Below are positions 42,427 to 54,652 of a stretch of 64,000 nt of DNA, in pieces. Every line of letters begins with the position of its first letter. Positions within the stretch are counted from its first letter, which is position 1. The translations under genes were made by a program, and so were the position numbers. The DNA comes from Actinomyces slackii (GTDB lineage Bacteria; Actinomycetota; Actinomycetes; Actinomycetales; Actinomycetaceae), in NCBI RefSeq assembly GCF_900637295.1, contig NZ_LR134363.1:2976001-3040000 (forward strand), written 5' to 3'. Below the pieces are notes generated by a model. That model worked only from the letters and a program-made list of their open reading frames with translations. It searched no databases and was not told the origin of the DNA.

Positions 42427-43092
42427 ATGACCACGCTCGCCGACCCCGCAGCCTCACGACCGCGCACTGCGCGCAGGCCGTCCGCGACCACGCATCCCAG
42501 TCCCTCCCGCCCCTCCCCCGCCGGGCCTGCGGGACGGGGCCGGCGGGCGGGCGGGCGCCCCGTGGATCGGCGCACCGCCACCGCGGCATCGCGCCCGGCC
42601 GGCCAGGACGACGATCGTCTCCATTTCACGCCCGGACTGGCAGCGCCTGGGGCCCCGCCCCGCCGCACCGCCGCCGATACGGCCCATGGCGCGACGCGGC
42701 GGGCGCCCGCCCGGGCGTCGTCGGGCTCCCCCCAGGCCACGACGGCCCCGGCCCCGCGGGAAGGCTCCGATCCGGCGCGCAGCGCCGGCACGATCGTCCT
42801 GGCGGCGGCCGAGGTGCTGATCGGCCTTCGCCCGGTGGACCATCTCACGCGCTGGACCACGCCCGCGCTGTTCGAGGCACTGTCCAGGCGAGCCGGCCTC
42901 GCCGCCCGGATCCTGGGGCCCGGCCCCCGAGGCTCTCGCCCCAGGATGCGCAAGGTGCGAGCCGAGCCGACCCTCTCGGGCGCCTATGAGGCGACCGTCC
43001 TCATGGAGGCGGGCGGGCGCATTCGCGCGGCCGCGGCGCGCCTGGAGCAGGTGCGCGGGCGCTGGGTCCTGGCCAGTCTCGATATCGCCTGA
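42427..43092 (+). CDS. Rv3235 family protein
   Basis: 221 residues. The first 115 are disordered Arg/Pro/Ala-rich sequence; the conserved part (about 118-221) reads AAEVLIGLRPVDHLTRWTTPALFEALSRRAGL ... VRAEPTLSGAYEATVLMEAGGRIRAAAARLE. This family has no known function and sits beside secA in many actinobacteria. ATG 42427 is 33 bp after the LysM stop, so both probably share a transcript. Confidence 0.8.
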   Translation: MTTLADPAASRPRTARRPSATTHPSPSRPSPAGPAGRGRRAGGRPVDRRTATAASRPAGQDDDRLHFTPGLAAPGAPPRRTAADTAHGATRRAPARASSGSPQATTAPAPREGSDPARSAGTIVLAAAEVLIGLRPVDHLTRWTTPALFEALSRRAGLAARILGPGPRGSRPRMRKVRAEPTLSGAYEATVLMEAGGRIRAAAARLEQVRGRWVLASLDIA

Positions 43093-43147
43093 GCGGCCCG
43101 CCCGCCGACGGCCTGCGCACCGCCGGCGGGCTCCGGCCACCAGGACG

Positions 43148-43219
43148 GGCCCGGCTCCTCTGAGCGACACGGCCCGCCACCGTGCGGTGGCGGGCCGTGT
43201 CGCTCAGAGGAGCCGGGCC
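43148..43219. terminator. Bidirectional terminator palindrome between Rv3235-type gene and secA
   Basis: Two perfect 35-bp arms (GGGCCCGGCTCC ... ACCG) with a 2-nt loop, in the convergent gap. There are no U-tracts. Confidence 0.75.
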
Positions 43220-43237
43220 GTCAGCGGCAGTGCCGTC

Positions 43238-46072
<2,835 letters not shown>

Positions 46073-46109
46073 GCTGCTAACTCCCTTGGGACATCCGTCA
46101 TGATGGGCC

Positions 46110-46142
46110 GGGCTCATTCGAGCCCAGGCTCGTCATACTCTA
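46110..46142 (-). promoter_or_regulatory. secA promoter and leader hairpin
   Basis: On the minus strand TAGAGT (46142-46137) is a good -10. The leader then contains a 6-bp stem GGGCTC/GAGCCC with a 4-nt loop (46110-46125) before the GGGAG site. Confidence 0.4.
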
Positions 46143-46353
46143 GTGGACACCGGCGCGCCGCCCCGGAGATTCCTCCCTGCGCGCAGGACCTCCTCCGCGC
46201 CTCGGGCGCATCCTCCCCGGATCCGCCTCGCATCCGGGCTTACGCGTGCCGCCCGTGCCCACAGCCCGCCCATGGGACGACGACGCGGCGCCGGCTGTGG
46301 ACGGCGGTCCCCTCCGACGCGCCTGGACGCGCCCCCGGGGCCACCCTGGGCCC

Positions 46354-47277
46354 ATGAGCACCGCCCGCCCCCGGACCACTGAGCCCTCCCAGACCCCCGA
46401 CCACCCCGGGCCCAGCGAGCCCAGCGCACTCAGTGGGCTCATCGGGCTCGGCGAGCCCAGCGGGTTCAGCGCAGCGCGGCCCCGCCCTGGGGCCGGCCCC
46501 CTGGGCCTGGTCCTGCCGGTGGTCTGCGCGGGTTGCGGGCGCTGGGACACCGCGATCTGCCCGCAGTGCCGCGCCGCCCTGGGGGCCGATCCCCACCCCG
46601 TTGACCACGCCGAGGCCGCCGGCGACCTGCCGGTGCTGGCCGGCGCGACCTACGCCGGGGCGGTGCGCCACCTGGTCCTGGCCTGGAAGAGCGGAGCGCG
46701 CGAGGACCTCGACGCCATCATGTCCCAGGCCGGTCAGGCGCTGGGCCGGGCCTGGGCGAGCCTCCACCCTCCCGCCGCGGTGCCCGAGCCGTCGGGGAGC
46801 ACCGGCGCTCTCCTGGTGGTCCCGGCCCCCTCGGGCCCGCTGCGCCGCCTGCGCGGGCGGCTTGTGGCCGCCCGCCTGGCCGACGCCGTCGCGCGCGCGG
46901 TGGCGGCCCAGTGGAGCGAGCAGCACCCGCAGGCCCGCCTGGTCCTCAGCGCGGACATCCTCAGGCGACCCCTGGCCGGCGGCGCGCACCAGTCCGGGCG
47001 CTCGGCGCGCGGCAGGCGGGTCAACCGAGCCCGCGCTCCCCGGGTCCTGGCCGATGTCCGGGGCCTGGAGGCGCTCATCGTCGACGACGTCGTGACCACC
47101 GGCGCCACGCTGGGCTCCTGCCATGAGGCGCTGCGCCGCCAGGGGGCCTCGGTCCTGGGGGCCCTGGCCCTGGCCGCGACCCCGCCGGCGCACGGCCTGC
47201 GCACGACCGGCGCACGACCGCGCATGGCTGGCAGAGAGCTCGCATCGAGGCGTGAACAACGGTTGGGCATCAGGTGA
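46354..47277 (+). CDS. comF: ComF-like phosphoribosyltransferase
   Basis: 307 residues. An N-terminal zinc-finger-like pair (VCAGCGRW ... ICPQC, about 53-73) is followed by a phosphoribosyltransferase domain with the PRPP loop ALIVDDVVTTGATLGSC. ComF proteins are linked to DNA uptake or double-strand-break handling; competence itself is not shown here. The first 40 residues are low-complexity. It is divergent from secA. Confidence 0.85.
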   Translation: MSTARPRTTEPSQTPDHPGPSEPSALSGLIGLGEPSGFSAARPRPGAGPLGLVLPVVCAGCGRWDTAICPQCRAALGADPHPVDHAEAAGDLPVLAGATYAGAVRHLVLAWKSGAREDLDAIMSQAGQALGRAWASLHPPAAVPEPSGSTGALLVVPAPSGPLRRLRGRLVAARLADAVARAVAAQWSEQHPQARLVLSADILRRPLAGGAHQSGRSARGRRVNRARAPRVLADVRGLEALIVDDVVTTGATLGSCHEALRRQGASVLGALALAATPPAHGLRTTGARPRMAGRELASRREQRLGIR

Positions 47278-47530
47278 GCGGGCATGTCCGCCACCGGCGA
47301 TCAGTCCCCCCGCAAAACGGGCGTGACCTGCCTTGATGGTGTAACTTATGTGGTACAACGCACAGCGGATGCCGCCAGAGGACGAGGTCGTCCTCACCGG
47401 CGCATCAGCACCCAGACGGAGGCTAAGGAGGTGGTCCCCACCCTTCCAGGCTCCGCTGCCAGATGCGGCGGGCGCATCCCCCATCAAGCCCGGTTCCAGG
47501 GCTGTTCCAGCACCAGAAATGAGGTTCACC

Positions 47531-48181
47531 ATGGACATCACCGTCGTCGGCCGCAACGCGGAGATCAGCTCCCGCCTGCGTGACTACGTCGAGGACAAGG
47601 CAGTCAAGGTCGAGCAGTACGACCCGCGCGTCCAGCGCGTCGAGGTCGAGGTCACCCACGAGCGCAACCCGCGCCAGGCGGACACCGCCGAGCGCGTGGA
47701 GATCACCGTGATCTCCAAGGGGCCGGTCATCCGCGCGGAGGCATCCTCCTCCGATCGCTTCGCCGCCTTCGACATCGCCATGGGCAAGCTGACCGAGCGC
47801 CTGCGCCGGGCGCGGGACCGCAAGAAGGATCACCGCCGCTACTCGGTGACCGTGCCCGACCCCGCTGACCAGGCCGGCACCGCCGCCCCCGCCCCCGCTC
47901 CTGTCCCCGACACCGACGACGCCCCCATCGAGGACTCCCCCGCCCCGCCGACGCAGCACGGCGTCGCCGTGGAGTCCCAGCTCGGGGACTCCCCCGTCAT
48001 CGTGCGCCAGAAGCTCCACACGGCCCACGAGATGACGGTCGATGAGGCCCTCTACCAGATGGAGCTGGTGGGGCACCCCTTCTACCTGTTCATCGAGAAG
48101 TCCACCAAGCAGCCCTGCGCGGTCTACCACCGCCACGGCTGGACCTACGGCGTGATCCGGCTGGACGCCCAGGTGATCTGA
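47531..48181 (+). CDS. hpf: Long-form hibernation-promoting factor HPF/RaiA
   Basis: 216 residues. The N-terminal ribosome-binding domain (MDITVVGRNAEISSRLRDYVEDKAVKVEQYDPRV, 1-110) and the C-terminal dimerisation domain (VVRQKLHTAHEMTVDEALYQMELVGHPFYLF, about 155-216) are joined by a Pro/Ala-rich linker. It promotes 70S/100S formation under stress. ATG 47531 follows GAGG. A 253-bp leader region upstream shows TTGATG (47333) as a possible -35 with an AT-rich tract after it. Confidence 0.95.
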   Translation: MDITVVGRNAEISSRLRDYVEDKAVKVEQYDPRVQRVEVEVTHERNPRQADTAERVEITVISKGPVIRAEASSSDRFAAFDIAMGKLTERLRRARDRKKDHRRYSVTVPDPADQAGTAAPAPAPVPDTDDAPIEDSPAPPTQHGVAVESQLGDSPVIVRQKLHTAHEMTVDEALYQMELVGHPFYLFIEKSTKQPCAVYHRHGWTYGVIRLDAQVI

Positions 48182-48206
48182 GGCCTGCCGCCAGGGCCCG
48201 TGAGCG

Positions 48207-48241
48207 CGTCCCGGCTCGCATGATGACCGCGAGCCGGGACG
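48207..48241. terminator. Hairpin between hpf and lpqB
   Basis: A perfect 13-bp stem CGTCCCGGCTCGC with its complement and a 9-nt loop, in an 82-bp convergent gap. It can serve both genes. Confidence 0.7.
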
Positions 48242-48263
48242 AGTCATGCCCGACGCGTCGCGA

Positions 48264-49976
48264 TCAGGGCAGGGGGAAGGACAGGTCGGTGACCTCTGTG
48301 GTCAGGACCCTCCATGTGGCGCCCGGGCTGTGCAGGATCTGCCCCGAGGAGTCGTGCAGCAGGAAGGTGCCGTCCGATCGGTTGGCGATGACGGTCTGAG
48401 CGCCGGGCACCCCGACGCTCTTCTTGGGCTCGATGCCGCCCACCGTGACGATGCGAACGCTGGGGATGCCCCCGTCCTCCTCCGGCGCGGCCAGGGTGCC
48501 CACCGAGCTCGGCGAGCACCAGAAGATCCCGGAGGTCCCCGGACCGCCGGCATGGCGCATCTCGCGGGCCACGCCCAGCCCTGTTGGCCGGCCGTCGTCG
48601 TCGCGCAGGATCACCGCCAGGCTCACCGATCCGCCGTCCATGCGCACCACGATCCGCTCGGACTCCACCGACAGGTCGAAGGCCTCGATGCCCTGGCCCG
48701 AGAGCCACGATGCCGTGGGGTAGACCTTCTGACCCGCCGCATCAACCGCTGTCAGCCAGCCCTCGGCCATGAGCCAGGCCCAGCCGTGACGGTCCACGAT
48801 CGGTGCGCCCAGGCCCCCGGCATCGGCGGTGGGCTCGCCCACGGACAGGATGGCGCTGGCCGCCGTCCCCCCGGGGGCCAGGTGCAGCAGGCTCGAGGCG
48901 GACAGGGTGTAGACGCTGCCATCGGCCCCCAGCGCGGGATGGCGGCACTGAGCGGTTCCCAGGGCCTGGGCCGTGGCCAGGGTGTCGCGGGTCGTCCCGG
49001 TGCCCCGCACCACGTTGCCCTGGGCCATCCCCACCGGTCTGCCGATCTCCGGCACCAGCGGGGCGAGGTCGGCGGGACGCCCCAGGTCCTGGGCGCCGGC
49101 CAGGACCCGGACGTCCTCGACCTCATTGAGCTGGATCAGCGTCTCCTTGATCTGGGCCACCAGGAGGCCGCGCTTGGCGCTGCCGGGATCGGCATCGGCG
49201 CTGAGGCGAACGGTGGCCACGGCCGAGGCGGTGTCAATGGTCACCCCCTCGCCCTCCAGGGAGGAGAAGGAGGACAGGGCGGTGGTCACGCCCGGGGCCA
49301 GCCACTCCGAGGGCCCGCCGATGAGCCCGGCCAGCAGGTCACGCGCCGGGCTCTTGCGCGGATACCAGCGGATCTCCGGGATGCAGCGCTCGTGGTCGCG
49401 CGACAGGAAGGCCAGGCGGTAGGAGGCGAAGTGCTGAGTCAGCTGCGTCAGCGGCAGCAGGATGCCGGCATCCAGGCCCACGATCCTCCACTGAGAGTCG
49501 GCCGTGGTGGCCAGGGTGAAGGAGGTCTCGTGGACGGCGTCCTTGGTCGAGAGGATGAAGACGCCGTCGGCATCGCGCCGGCCGATGCTGCCGGCCGAGA
49601 CCGTCACCGAGCCATCGGCGGATTTGACGACCTGGGGCTCACTGGTGCCGGAGTAGACCTGCACGGCCGCCATGGGCTGCCACTGCTCCACCGCCTGACC
49701 GGTGAGGAACTGGCGGGCGGTGGCGAAGTCATCGGAGAAGCCTGCGCTGACCGCCCGCAGGAAGCCGTAGACGATCTGCTCGGGGCTGGCATTGGGGGTC
49801 GGCCCCGGGGCGGTCTCGATGAGGGCATCGGAGTCGGTGGGCGCGATGGTCGACTGCTGGACCGCCCCCGAACGGGGCAAGGCGGTGCACCCGCCCAGCA
49901 GGGCGGCCCCCGCTCCCAGGCAGGCCAGACCCAGGGCACGACGGCGCGGCATATGAGCGGCCGGTCTCATCGCCAT
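48264..49976 (-). CDS. lpqB: LpqB lipoprotein
   Basis: 570 residues. The signal peptide ends in the lipobox LLGGC. LpqB interacts with the MtrB sensor in mycobacteria and modulates its activity. Segments typical of the family are ASPEQIVYGFLRAVSAG, FASYRLAFLSRDHERCIPEIRWYPRKSPARDLLAGLIGGPSEWLAPGV and the C-terminal beta-propeller-like part. ATG 49976 has AGGAGG 4 nt before it; ATG 49970 overlaps the mtrB stop (ATGA). It is last in mtrA-mtrB-lpqB. Confidence 0.93.
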   Translation of the reverse strand: MAMRPAAHMPRRRALGLACLGAGAALLGGCTALPRSGAVQQSTIAPTDSDALIETAPGPTPNASPEQIVYGFLRAVSAGFSDDFATARQFLTGQAVEQWQPMAAVQVYSGTSEPQVVKSADGSVTVSAGSIGRRDADGVFILSTKDAVHETSFTLATTADSQWRIVGLDAGILLPLTQLTQHFASYRLAFLSRDHERCIPEIRWYPRKSPARDLLAGLIGGPSEWLAPGVTTALSSFSSLEGEGVTIDTASAVATVRLSADADPGSAKRGLLVAQIKETLIQLNEVEDVRVLAGAQDLGRPADLAPLVPEIGRPVGMAQGNVVRGTGTTRDTLATAQALGTAQCRHPALGADGSVYTLSASSLLHLAPGGTAASAILSVGEPTADAGGLGAPIVDRHGWAWLMAEGWLTAVDAAGQKVYPTASWLSGQGIEAFDLSVESERIVVRMDGGSVSLAVILRDDDGRPTGLGVAREMRHAGGPGTSGIFWCSPSSVGTLAAPEEDGGIPSVRIVTVGGIEPKKSVGVPGAQTVIANRSDGTFLLHDSSGQILHSPGATWRVLTTEVTDLSFPLP

Positions 49977-51853
49977 CGCGCCTCCTCCGCGGCCTCGGCA
50001 GGGGTCCGAGTCGAGGATCTGTCCCCAGGGAGGCGCACGACGACGCGGTCGGTCTCGCGCTCCTTGTCCGCGGCCGCCGGGCTGATGACCTCGCCGGCCA
50101 GGGGGATGTCGCCCAGCACCACCGTCTGACGCGCGCGGCGCGTCGCCGGGGCCGGGCCCAGAGGACTGACCAGGGAGGCGGTGCCGTGCTCGCCGGGGGC
50201 GTCGGCCGCCCCGGCTCGGGCGACCGCGGGAGCATCCTCGGGAATGAGGTCCAGGGGGCCGGGGCCGCGCAGCTTCCCCGGGGCGCCGTCCGGCCCCTGC
50301 TCCCGCGGCAGCACCAGCAGGAAGGAGGATCCTGCCGCCGGCCACCCCCAGGCCGCCAGCCTGCCGCCGTGAAGGATGGCGTCCTCCATCGAGATCGACA
50401 GCCCCAGGCCCGTCCCGCCCAGGCTCCGCTGGCGCGAGGGGTCGGCGCGGTAGAAGCGGTCGAAGACCTTGGCCACGACGTCCGGGCTCATGCCGATGCC
50501 ATGATCGCGCACCCGCACGGCCACGGCGTCCTCGTCGACGGCCAGGGTCACGTCCAGGGGCTTGCCCTCGCCGTGCTCCAGGGCGTTGACCACGAGGTTG
50601 CGCACGATCCTCTCCACCCGGGTGACATCGACCTCGGCGACGGCGGGGGTGTCGGGCATATGCAGGCGCAGCGTGGTCCCGGTGGCCTTGAAGTGGAACA
50701 TGGTGGTCTCGATGACGGTCTCGACCACCTCCGCCAGGTCGATGGTCTCCAGGCGGAGCTTGACATTGCCGGAGTCGATCCGGGAGATGTCGAGCAGGTC
50801 GGTGAGCATCTTCTCGAAGCGGTCCACGGAGTTGGAGAGCACCTCGATGCTGCGAAGGGCGAAGGGGTCGGAGATCTCCTCGCGGGCGTCGTCGATCTGC
50901 TCGGCGGCCAGGCGGATCGATGCCAGCGGGGTGCGCAGCTCGTGGGAGACGTCGGAGACGAAGAGCCGCTGGACCTTGGACAGGGACTCCAGGCGCTCGA
51001 TCTGGTCCTCCAGGGAGGCCGCCATATGGTTGAAGGACTGGGCCAGGGTGGAGATCTCATCCTCGCCCTGCACGCTCAGGCGCTCCCCCAGCTCCCCCGA
51101 GGCCAGGCGCTCGGCCGCCCTGGCCGTGTGCCGCACGGGCGAGAGCACCCAGCGGGTGATGGCCCAGACCACCAGGATGATCATGGCCAGGAATCCCAGG
51201 CTGCCGATGGTGATGTTGCGCGAGGACAGGGAGACGATGCTCTGCTGGGACTCCAGGGAGTAGATGAGGTAGACCTCGTACTCCCCCGCCCGGGGAAGGT
51301 TCATGCGCGAGCCCACCACGATGCCCGGATCGGTGCCCCCCTCGGAATCGGGCACGGCCACGGACTGCCAGTACTGGCCCCCGCCCTTGTCCGTCTCGAC
51401 GCGCTCGCGCAGCTCGGGGGTGATGAGGTAGTTGAGATCGGTGTCGGACTTGAGGTTGTTGGCCACCGTGGGCGAGGTCTCGCGCTGGCTGCGCTCCATG
51501 ATGATCCCCACCCCGCCGGAGCCCGCCATGGAGTCCTTGATGGAGTTGATCTGCGCCTGGGCCACGGCATTGACCTCATCGACGGTCACGGCCGCATTGG
51601 CGTCGAACTCCCTTTGCGCCGCCGAGAAGCGCGACTGGGCGTCGCGCAGGACGACGTCGCGCTGGTCCTCGAAGACCTCGGAGCTGATGCGGCTGGTGAC
51701 GAAGAACAGCAGCAGGGCGACGAGCAGCAGGCCGATCACCGTGGCGGCGAACACCATGCGCAGCTCAAGGCTGCGGCGCAGGAAGCCGGGCAGGGGCAGG
51801 GGACGGCCCAGCCGTCTCTGCGCCCTGGCCACAGGATCACGCGTCGGGCTCAT
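49967..51853 (-). CDS. mtrB: Sensor histidine kinase MtrB
   Basis: 628 residues from ATG 51853 (a GTG at 51856 precedes it). Two membrane helices (about 35-55 and 218-236) bracket an extracytoplasmic sensor domain. A HAMP-like region (237-289), the H-box VSDVSHELRTPLASIR with phosphorylated H304, an N-box NLVVNALEHGEG and a G-box TGLGLSI follow. The tail after 540 is long and low-complexity. It phosphorylates MtrA to control cell-wall and osmotic genes in actinobacteria. Confidence 0.94.
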   Translation of the reverse strand: MSPTRDPVARAQRRLGRPLPLPGFLRRSLELRMVFAATVIGLLLVALLLFFVTSRISSEVFEDQRDVVLRDAQSRFSAAQREFDANAAVTVDEVNAVAQAQINSIKDSMAGSGGVGIIMERSQRETSPTVANNLKSDTDLNYLITPELRERVETDKGGGQYWQSVAVPDSEGGTDPGIVVGSRMNLPRAGEYEVYLIYSLESQQSIVSLSSRNITIGSLGFLAMIILVVWAITRWVLSPVRHTARAAERLASGELGERLSVQGEDEISTLAQSFNHMAASLEDQIERLESLSKVQRLFVSDVSHELRTPLASIRLAAEQIDDAREEISDPFALRSIEVLSNSVDRFEKMLTDLLDISRIDSGNVKLRLETIDLAEVVETVIETTMFHFKATGTTLRLHMPDTPAVAEVDVTRVERIVRNLVVNALEHGEGKPLDVTLAVDEDAVAVRVRDHGIGMSPDVVAKVFDRFYRADPSRQRSLGGTGLGLSISMEDAILHGGRLAAWGWPAAGSSFLLVLPREQGPDGAPGKLRGPGPLDLIPEDAPAVARAGAADAPGEHGTASLVSPLGPAPATRRARQTVVLGDIPLAGEVISPAAADKERETDRVVVRLPGDRSSTRTPAEAAEEARWR

Positions 51854-51904
51854 CACGACTCAGGAGTCAGCACCGGTCGACGGCGAGGCAGGCGGCGCCG
51901 CGCC

Positions 51905-52585
51905 TCAGGAGGACTCCCCGACCCGGTAGCCCACGCCGCGCACGGTCACGACGATCGCGGGACGCTCGGGGTCCTTCTCAATCTTGGCCCGCAGGCGCTG
52001 GACGTGAACGTTGACCAGGCGGGTGTCAGCCGGGTGCTGGTAGCCCCAGACCTGGCTGAGCAGCTCCTCGCGGGTGAAGACCTTCCACGGCGAGCGGGCC
52101 AGGGTCACCAGCAGCTCGAACTCCAGGGGGGTCAGGGCGATGGAGGTCTCGCCGCGCTTGACCTGGTGACCGGCGACGTCGATGTCCAGATCGCCGGCTC
52201 GCACGTGCTCAGCGGCCCCGGGGTTGGTGCGGCGCAGTCGCGTCGAGACGCGGGCCAGCAGCTCCTTGGACTTGAAGGGCTTGGTGACGTAGTCATCCGC
52301 CCCGGCCTCCAGCCCGGCCACCACATCCTGGGTGTCGGTGCGCGCGGTGAGCATGATGATCGGCACATCGGACTCGGCTCGGATGAGCTTGCAGATCTCG
52401 ACGCCGTCGAGTCCGGGAAGCATGAGGTCCAGCAGGACCAGGTCGGGGTTGACCCCGCGGAAGGTCTCCAGTGCCTGGGCCCCGTCATGACACAGGGTCG
52501 GGGTGTAGTTCTCCGACTCCAGCATGATGCCGATCATCTCGGCCAGGGATGCATCGTCATCGACGACAAGAATGCGCGTGCTCAT
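51905..52585 (-). CDS. mtrA: Response regulator MtrA
   Basis: 226 residues. The receiver domain has D53 in LVLLDLMLPG as the phosphorylation site, DD at 9-11 and K in VTKPFK. The OmpR-type winged helix binds DNA (RSPWKVFTREELLSQVWGY ... TVRGVGYRVG). ATG 52585 starts the family sequence STRILVVDDD; ATG 52591 is a second in-frame option. It is upstream of mtrB with 51 bp between them, and divergent from a membrane-protein gene. Confidence 0.96.
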   Translation of the reverse strand: MSTRILVVDDDASLAEMIGIMLESENYTPTLCHDGAQALETFRGVNPDLVLLDLMLPGLDGVEICKLIRAESDVPIIMLTARTDTQDVVAGLEAGADDYVTKPFKSKELLARVSTRLRRTNPGAAEHVRAGDLDIDVAGHQVKRGETSIALTPLEFELLVTLARSPWKVFTREELLSQVWGYQHPADTRLVNVHVQRLRAKIEKDPERPAIVVTVRGVGYRVGESS

Positions 52586-52639
52586 GGGCATATCTTGGCA
52601 CGAGAAGGCGCTTTGGGGGTCCACTTTGACACTGGGGTG

Positions 52640-52733
52640 GCGTTCACAATTTCTAACGGCCCTTTGTCAGGGTCCCATAGTTTCCTCGACGGAGACTATG
52701 TGATATCTGAAAATATGCTGAGCAGCACTGCTC
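52640..52733. promoter_or_regulatory. AT-rich divergent promoter region mtrA / membrane protein
   Basis: This is among the most AT-rich DNA in the second half of the window. It has TATGCT (52714-52719) on the plus strand and a 6-bp hairpin GAGCAG/CTGCTC at 52720-52733. The mtrA promoter boxes could not be assigned with confidence. Confidence 0.4.
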
Positions 52734-52818
52734 GGCACCCCTCCTCCACGCCCAGGCCCACGCGATTCTCCTCCCGCAGAGGGAGGAGGGGCCCCCACGC
52801 TCATGCCAGCATGGCCCC

Positions 52819-53973
52819 ATGAGCAACGAGAGTACTGGCTGGCAGCCCCCCAGTGAGGGCAGCGCCCCCGGCGCCCACGAGGTCCCCTCACCGCAGCATC
52901 AGCCGCAGTACGGCGCCTACGGCACGCCACCCCCCGGCCAGTACCCGCCGCCCGGGGCGCAGCAGCCATCGCCGGGTCCGTACCCCGGCGCGGGCTTCCG
53001 GCCCTACGGCCCGGGCGTCCTGGGCGACCCGCGCCCGGGGATCATCCCGCTGCGCCCCCTGAGCATCGGGGAGATCATCGCGGGCGCCTTCGAGGCCATG
53101 CGCGCCAACCCGCGCGCCATGTTCCTCCCCTCGCTGGTGGTCATGGCGGCCATGGGCATGGCCTCCGCGCTCATCACCTACCTCCTGACCAGCCGCTCGA
53201 ACCCCCTGATCGATTACCCCGCCGGCGGCACCTCAGAGGCGGAGTCACTCCGGGAGCTGCAGAGCCTCCTCGTGGACCAGGGCGCGGCCAACTTCGCGTC
53301 GGGGCTGCTCAACGGACTGGCCGCCGCGATCCTCACCGGCCTGCTCATCGTGGCCGTGTCCCGCATGATTCTCGGCCGCGTGGCCTCCGCCGGGGAGATC
53401 TGGGAGCGCACCCGCAGTCGGGTCCCAGCGCTGATCGGCCAGACACTGCTCATCACCCTCATCCAGCTCCTCATCATGGCGGGCGCCGCGGCGGTCATGA
53501 TCCCGCTGGCGATGCTCGCCGGGGAGGCCGACTCCCTGGTGGGCTTCCTGCTCATCCTGCTGCTGGGCATCGCCCTGGGCTCCATCGCCATCCTGGCCGT
53601 GACCTGCAGGCTGTGCCTGGCCCCGGCGGCCCTCATCCTGGAGAACATCGGCGTGATCGAGGGGATCCGCCGCTCGTGGGCACTGACCCGGGGATACTTC
53701 TGGCGCGTGCTGGGCATCCAGATCCTGGCCTGGCTCATCGTGTCCTTCACCCTGAGCCTGCTCAGCGGGATGATCGGAGGAGTCATCGGCGTGATCACCG
53801 CCATCCAGCCCGAGTTCGCGGCGGCGGGCTACGCCCTGGCCGCCTTCGTCGGCTCCGTGATCTCCGCCTTCGTCCTGCCCTTCTCGGCGGCGGTTGTCGC
53901 CCTGACCTACACCGACGTGCGCATGCGCTCCGAGGGCCTGGACATCGAGCTGCGCAGGGCGGCCGGGGCCTGA
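52819..53973 (+). CDS. Glycerophosphodiester phosphodiesterase-type membrane domain protein
   Basis: 384 residues. A Pro/Gln/Gly/Tyr-rich tail (1-75), then PLRPLSIGEIIAGAFEAMRANPRAMF, then about six hydrophobic helices with LAPAALILENIGVIEGIRRSWALTRGYFWRVLG. This resembles the membrane domain found with some glycerophosphodiester phosphodiesterases and many actinobacterial hypothetical proteins; no catalytic domain is present. It is the first gene of a plus-strand run of five. Confidence 0.72.
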   Translation: MSNESTGWQPPSEGSAPGAHEVPSPQHQPQYGAYGTPPPGQYPPPGAQQPSPGPYPGAGFRPYGPGVLGDPRPGIIPLRPLSIGEIIAGAFEAMRANPRAMFLPSLVVMAAMGMASALITYLLTSRSNPLIDYPAGGTSEAESLRELQSLLVDQGAANFASGLLNGLAAAILTGLLIVAVSRMILGRVASAGEIWERTRSRVPALIGQTLLITLIQLLIMAGAAAVMIPLAMLAGEADSLVGFLLILLLGIALGSIAILAVTCRLCLAPAALILENIGVIEGIRRSWALTRGYFWRVLGIQILAWLIVSFTLSLLSGMIGGVIGVITAIQPEFAAAGYALAAFVGSVISAFVLPFSAAVVALTYTDVRMRSEGLDIELRRAAGA

Positions 53974-53977
53974 AGGC

Positions 53978-54652
53978 ATGGTGATCACGCTCAGCCGCAT
54001 GCCCGCCCTGGAGGCCCCTGCCACGCCAGGGGCGGATGAGGCGCGCAGGGCCGCGCGCGAGGAGCTGGCCCGTCCGATCTACCGCGAGCCGCCCAATCTG
54101 CTGGAGCGCCTGTGGGAGTGGATCCTCAAGCACGCCGATGCCAGCACCGCGATCCCCGGGGTCTCGCCCTGGGTCTCGGTGGTGATCGTCACGCTGAGCG
54201 CAACCCTCATCATCGCCGCCCTGGTCCTCCTTCTGCGCCGCCTGACCGTCCCCAGGCGGGCCGCGCGCCCCGGCGACGAGCTCTTCTCCGATGATAGGGA
54301 CGCCGCCGCTCTGGCCCTGGCCGCGGATCAGGCGGCTCAGCGCCAGGACTACGCCACGGCCGTGATCGAGCGCTTCCGCGCCATCATCCGCTCCCTGGAC
54401 GAGCACGGGATCATCGAGGAGTACCCGGGCATGACCGCCCTGGAGTCGGTTGGCCTGGCCGCTGAGGGCCTGCCGGCGGGCGAGGTCATCCTCGACCTGC
54501 GCCAGGCCGCCGCGCTCTTCGACTCCGTGCGCTACGGCGATGTGCTCGCCGGGCACGAGCAGGATGAGTGGATGCGAGACCTGGCCCAGCGCGTGACCCG
54601 GGCCGCCCGGTCCGCCTCCCGGCACCACCTGTCCGCGAGGGCCGGGGCATGA
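53978..54652 (+). CDS. DUF4129 domain protein
   Basis: 224 residues. One hydrophobic helix (about 68-89) is followed by a cytoplasmic DUF4129-type segment with repeats like AAALALAADQAAQRQDYATAVIERFRAIIRSLDEHGIIEEYPGMTALE. It starts 4 bp after the previous gene and overlaps the next by four bases. DUF4129 proteins commonly accompany MoxR/DUF58 modules, as here; the function is unknown. Confidence 0.78.
   Translation: MVITLSRMPALEAPATPGADEARRAAREELARPIYREPPNLLERLWEWILKHADASTAIPGVSPWVSVVIVTLSATLIIAALVLLLRRLTVPRRAARPGDELFSDDRDAAALALAADQAAQRQDYATAVIERFRAIIRSLDEHGIIEEYPGMTALESVGLAAEGLPAGEVILDLRQAAALFDSVRYGDVLAGHEQDEWMRDLAQRVTRAARSASRHHLSARAGA

Noticed and set aside
50186..52822. 878-codon plus-strand open frame antisense to mtrB and mtrA
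   Set aside because: Shadow of two well-supported regulatory genes; the translation is repetitive and lacks motifs.
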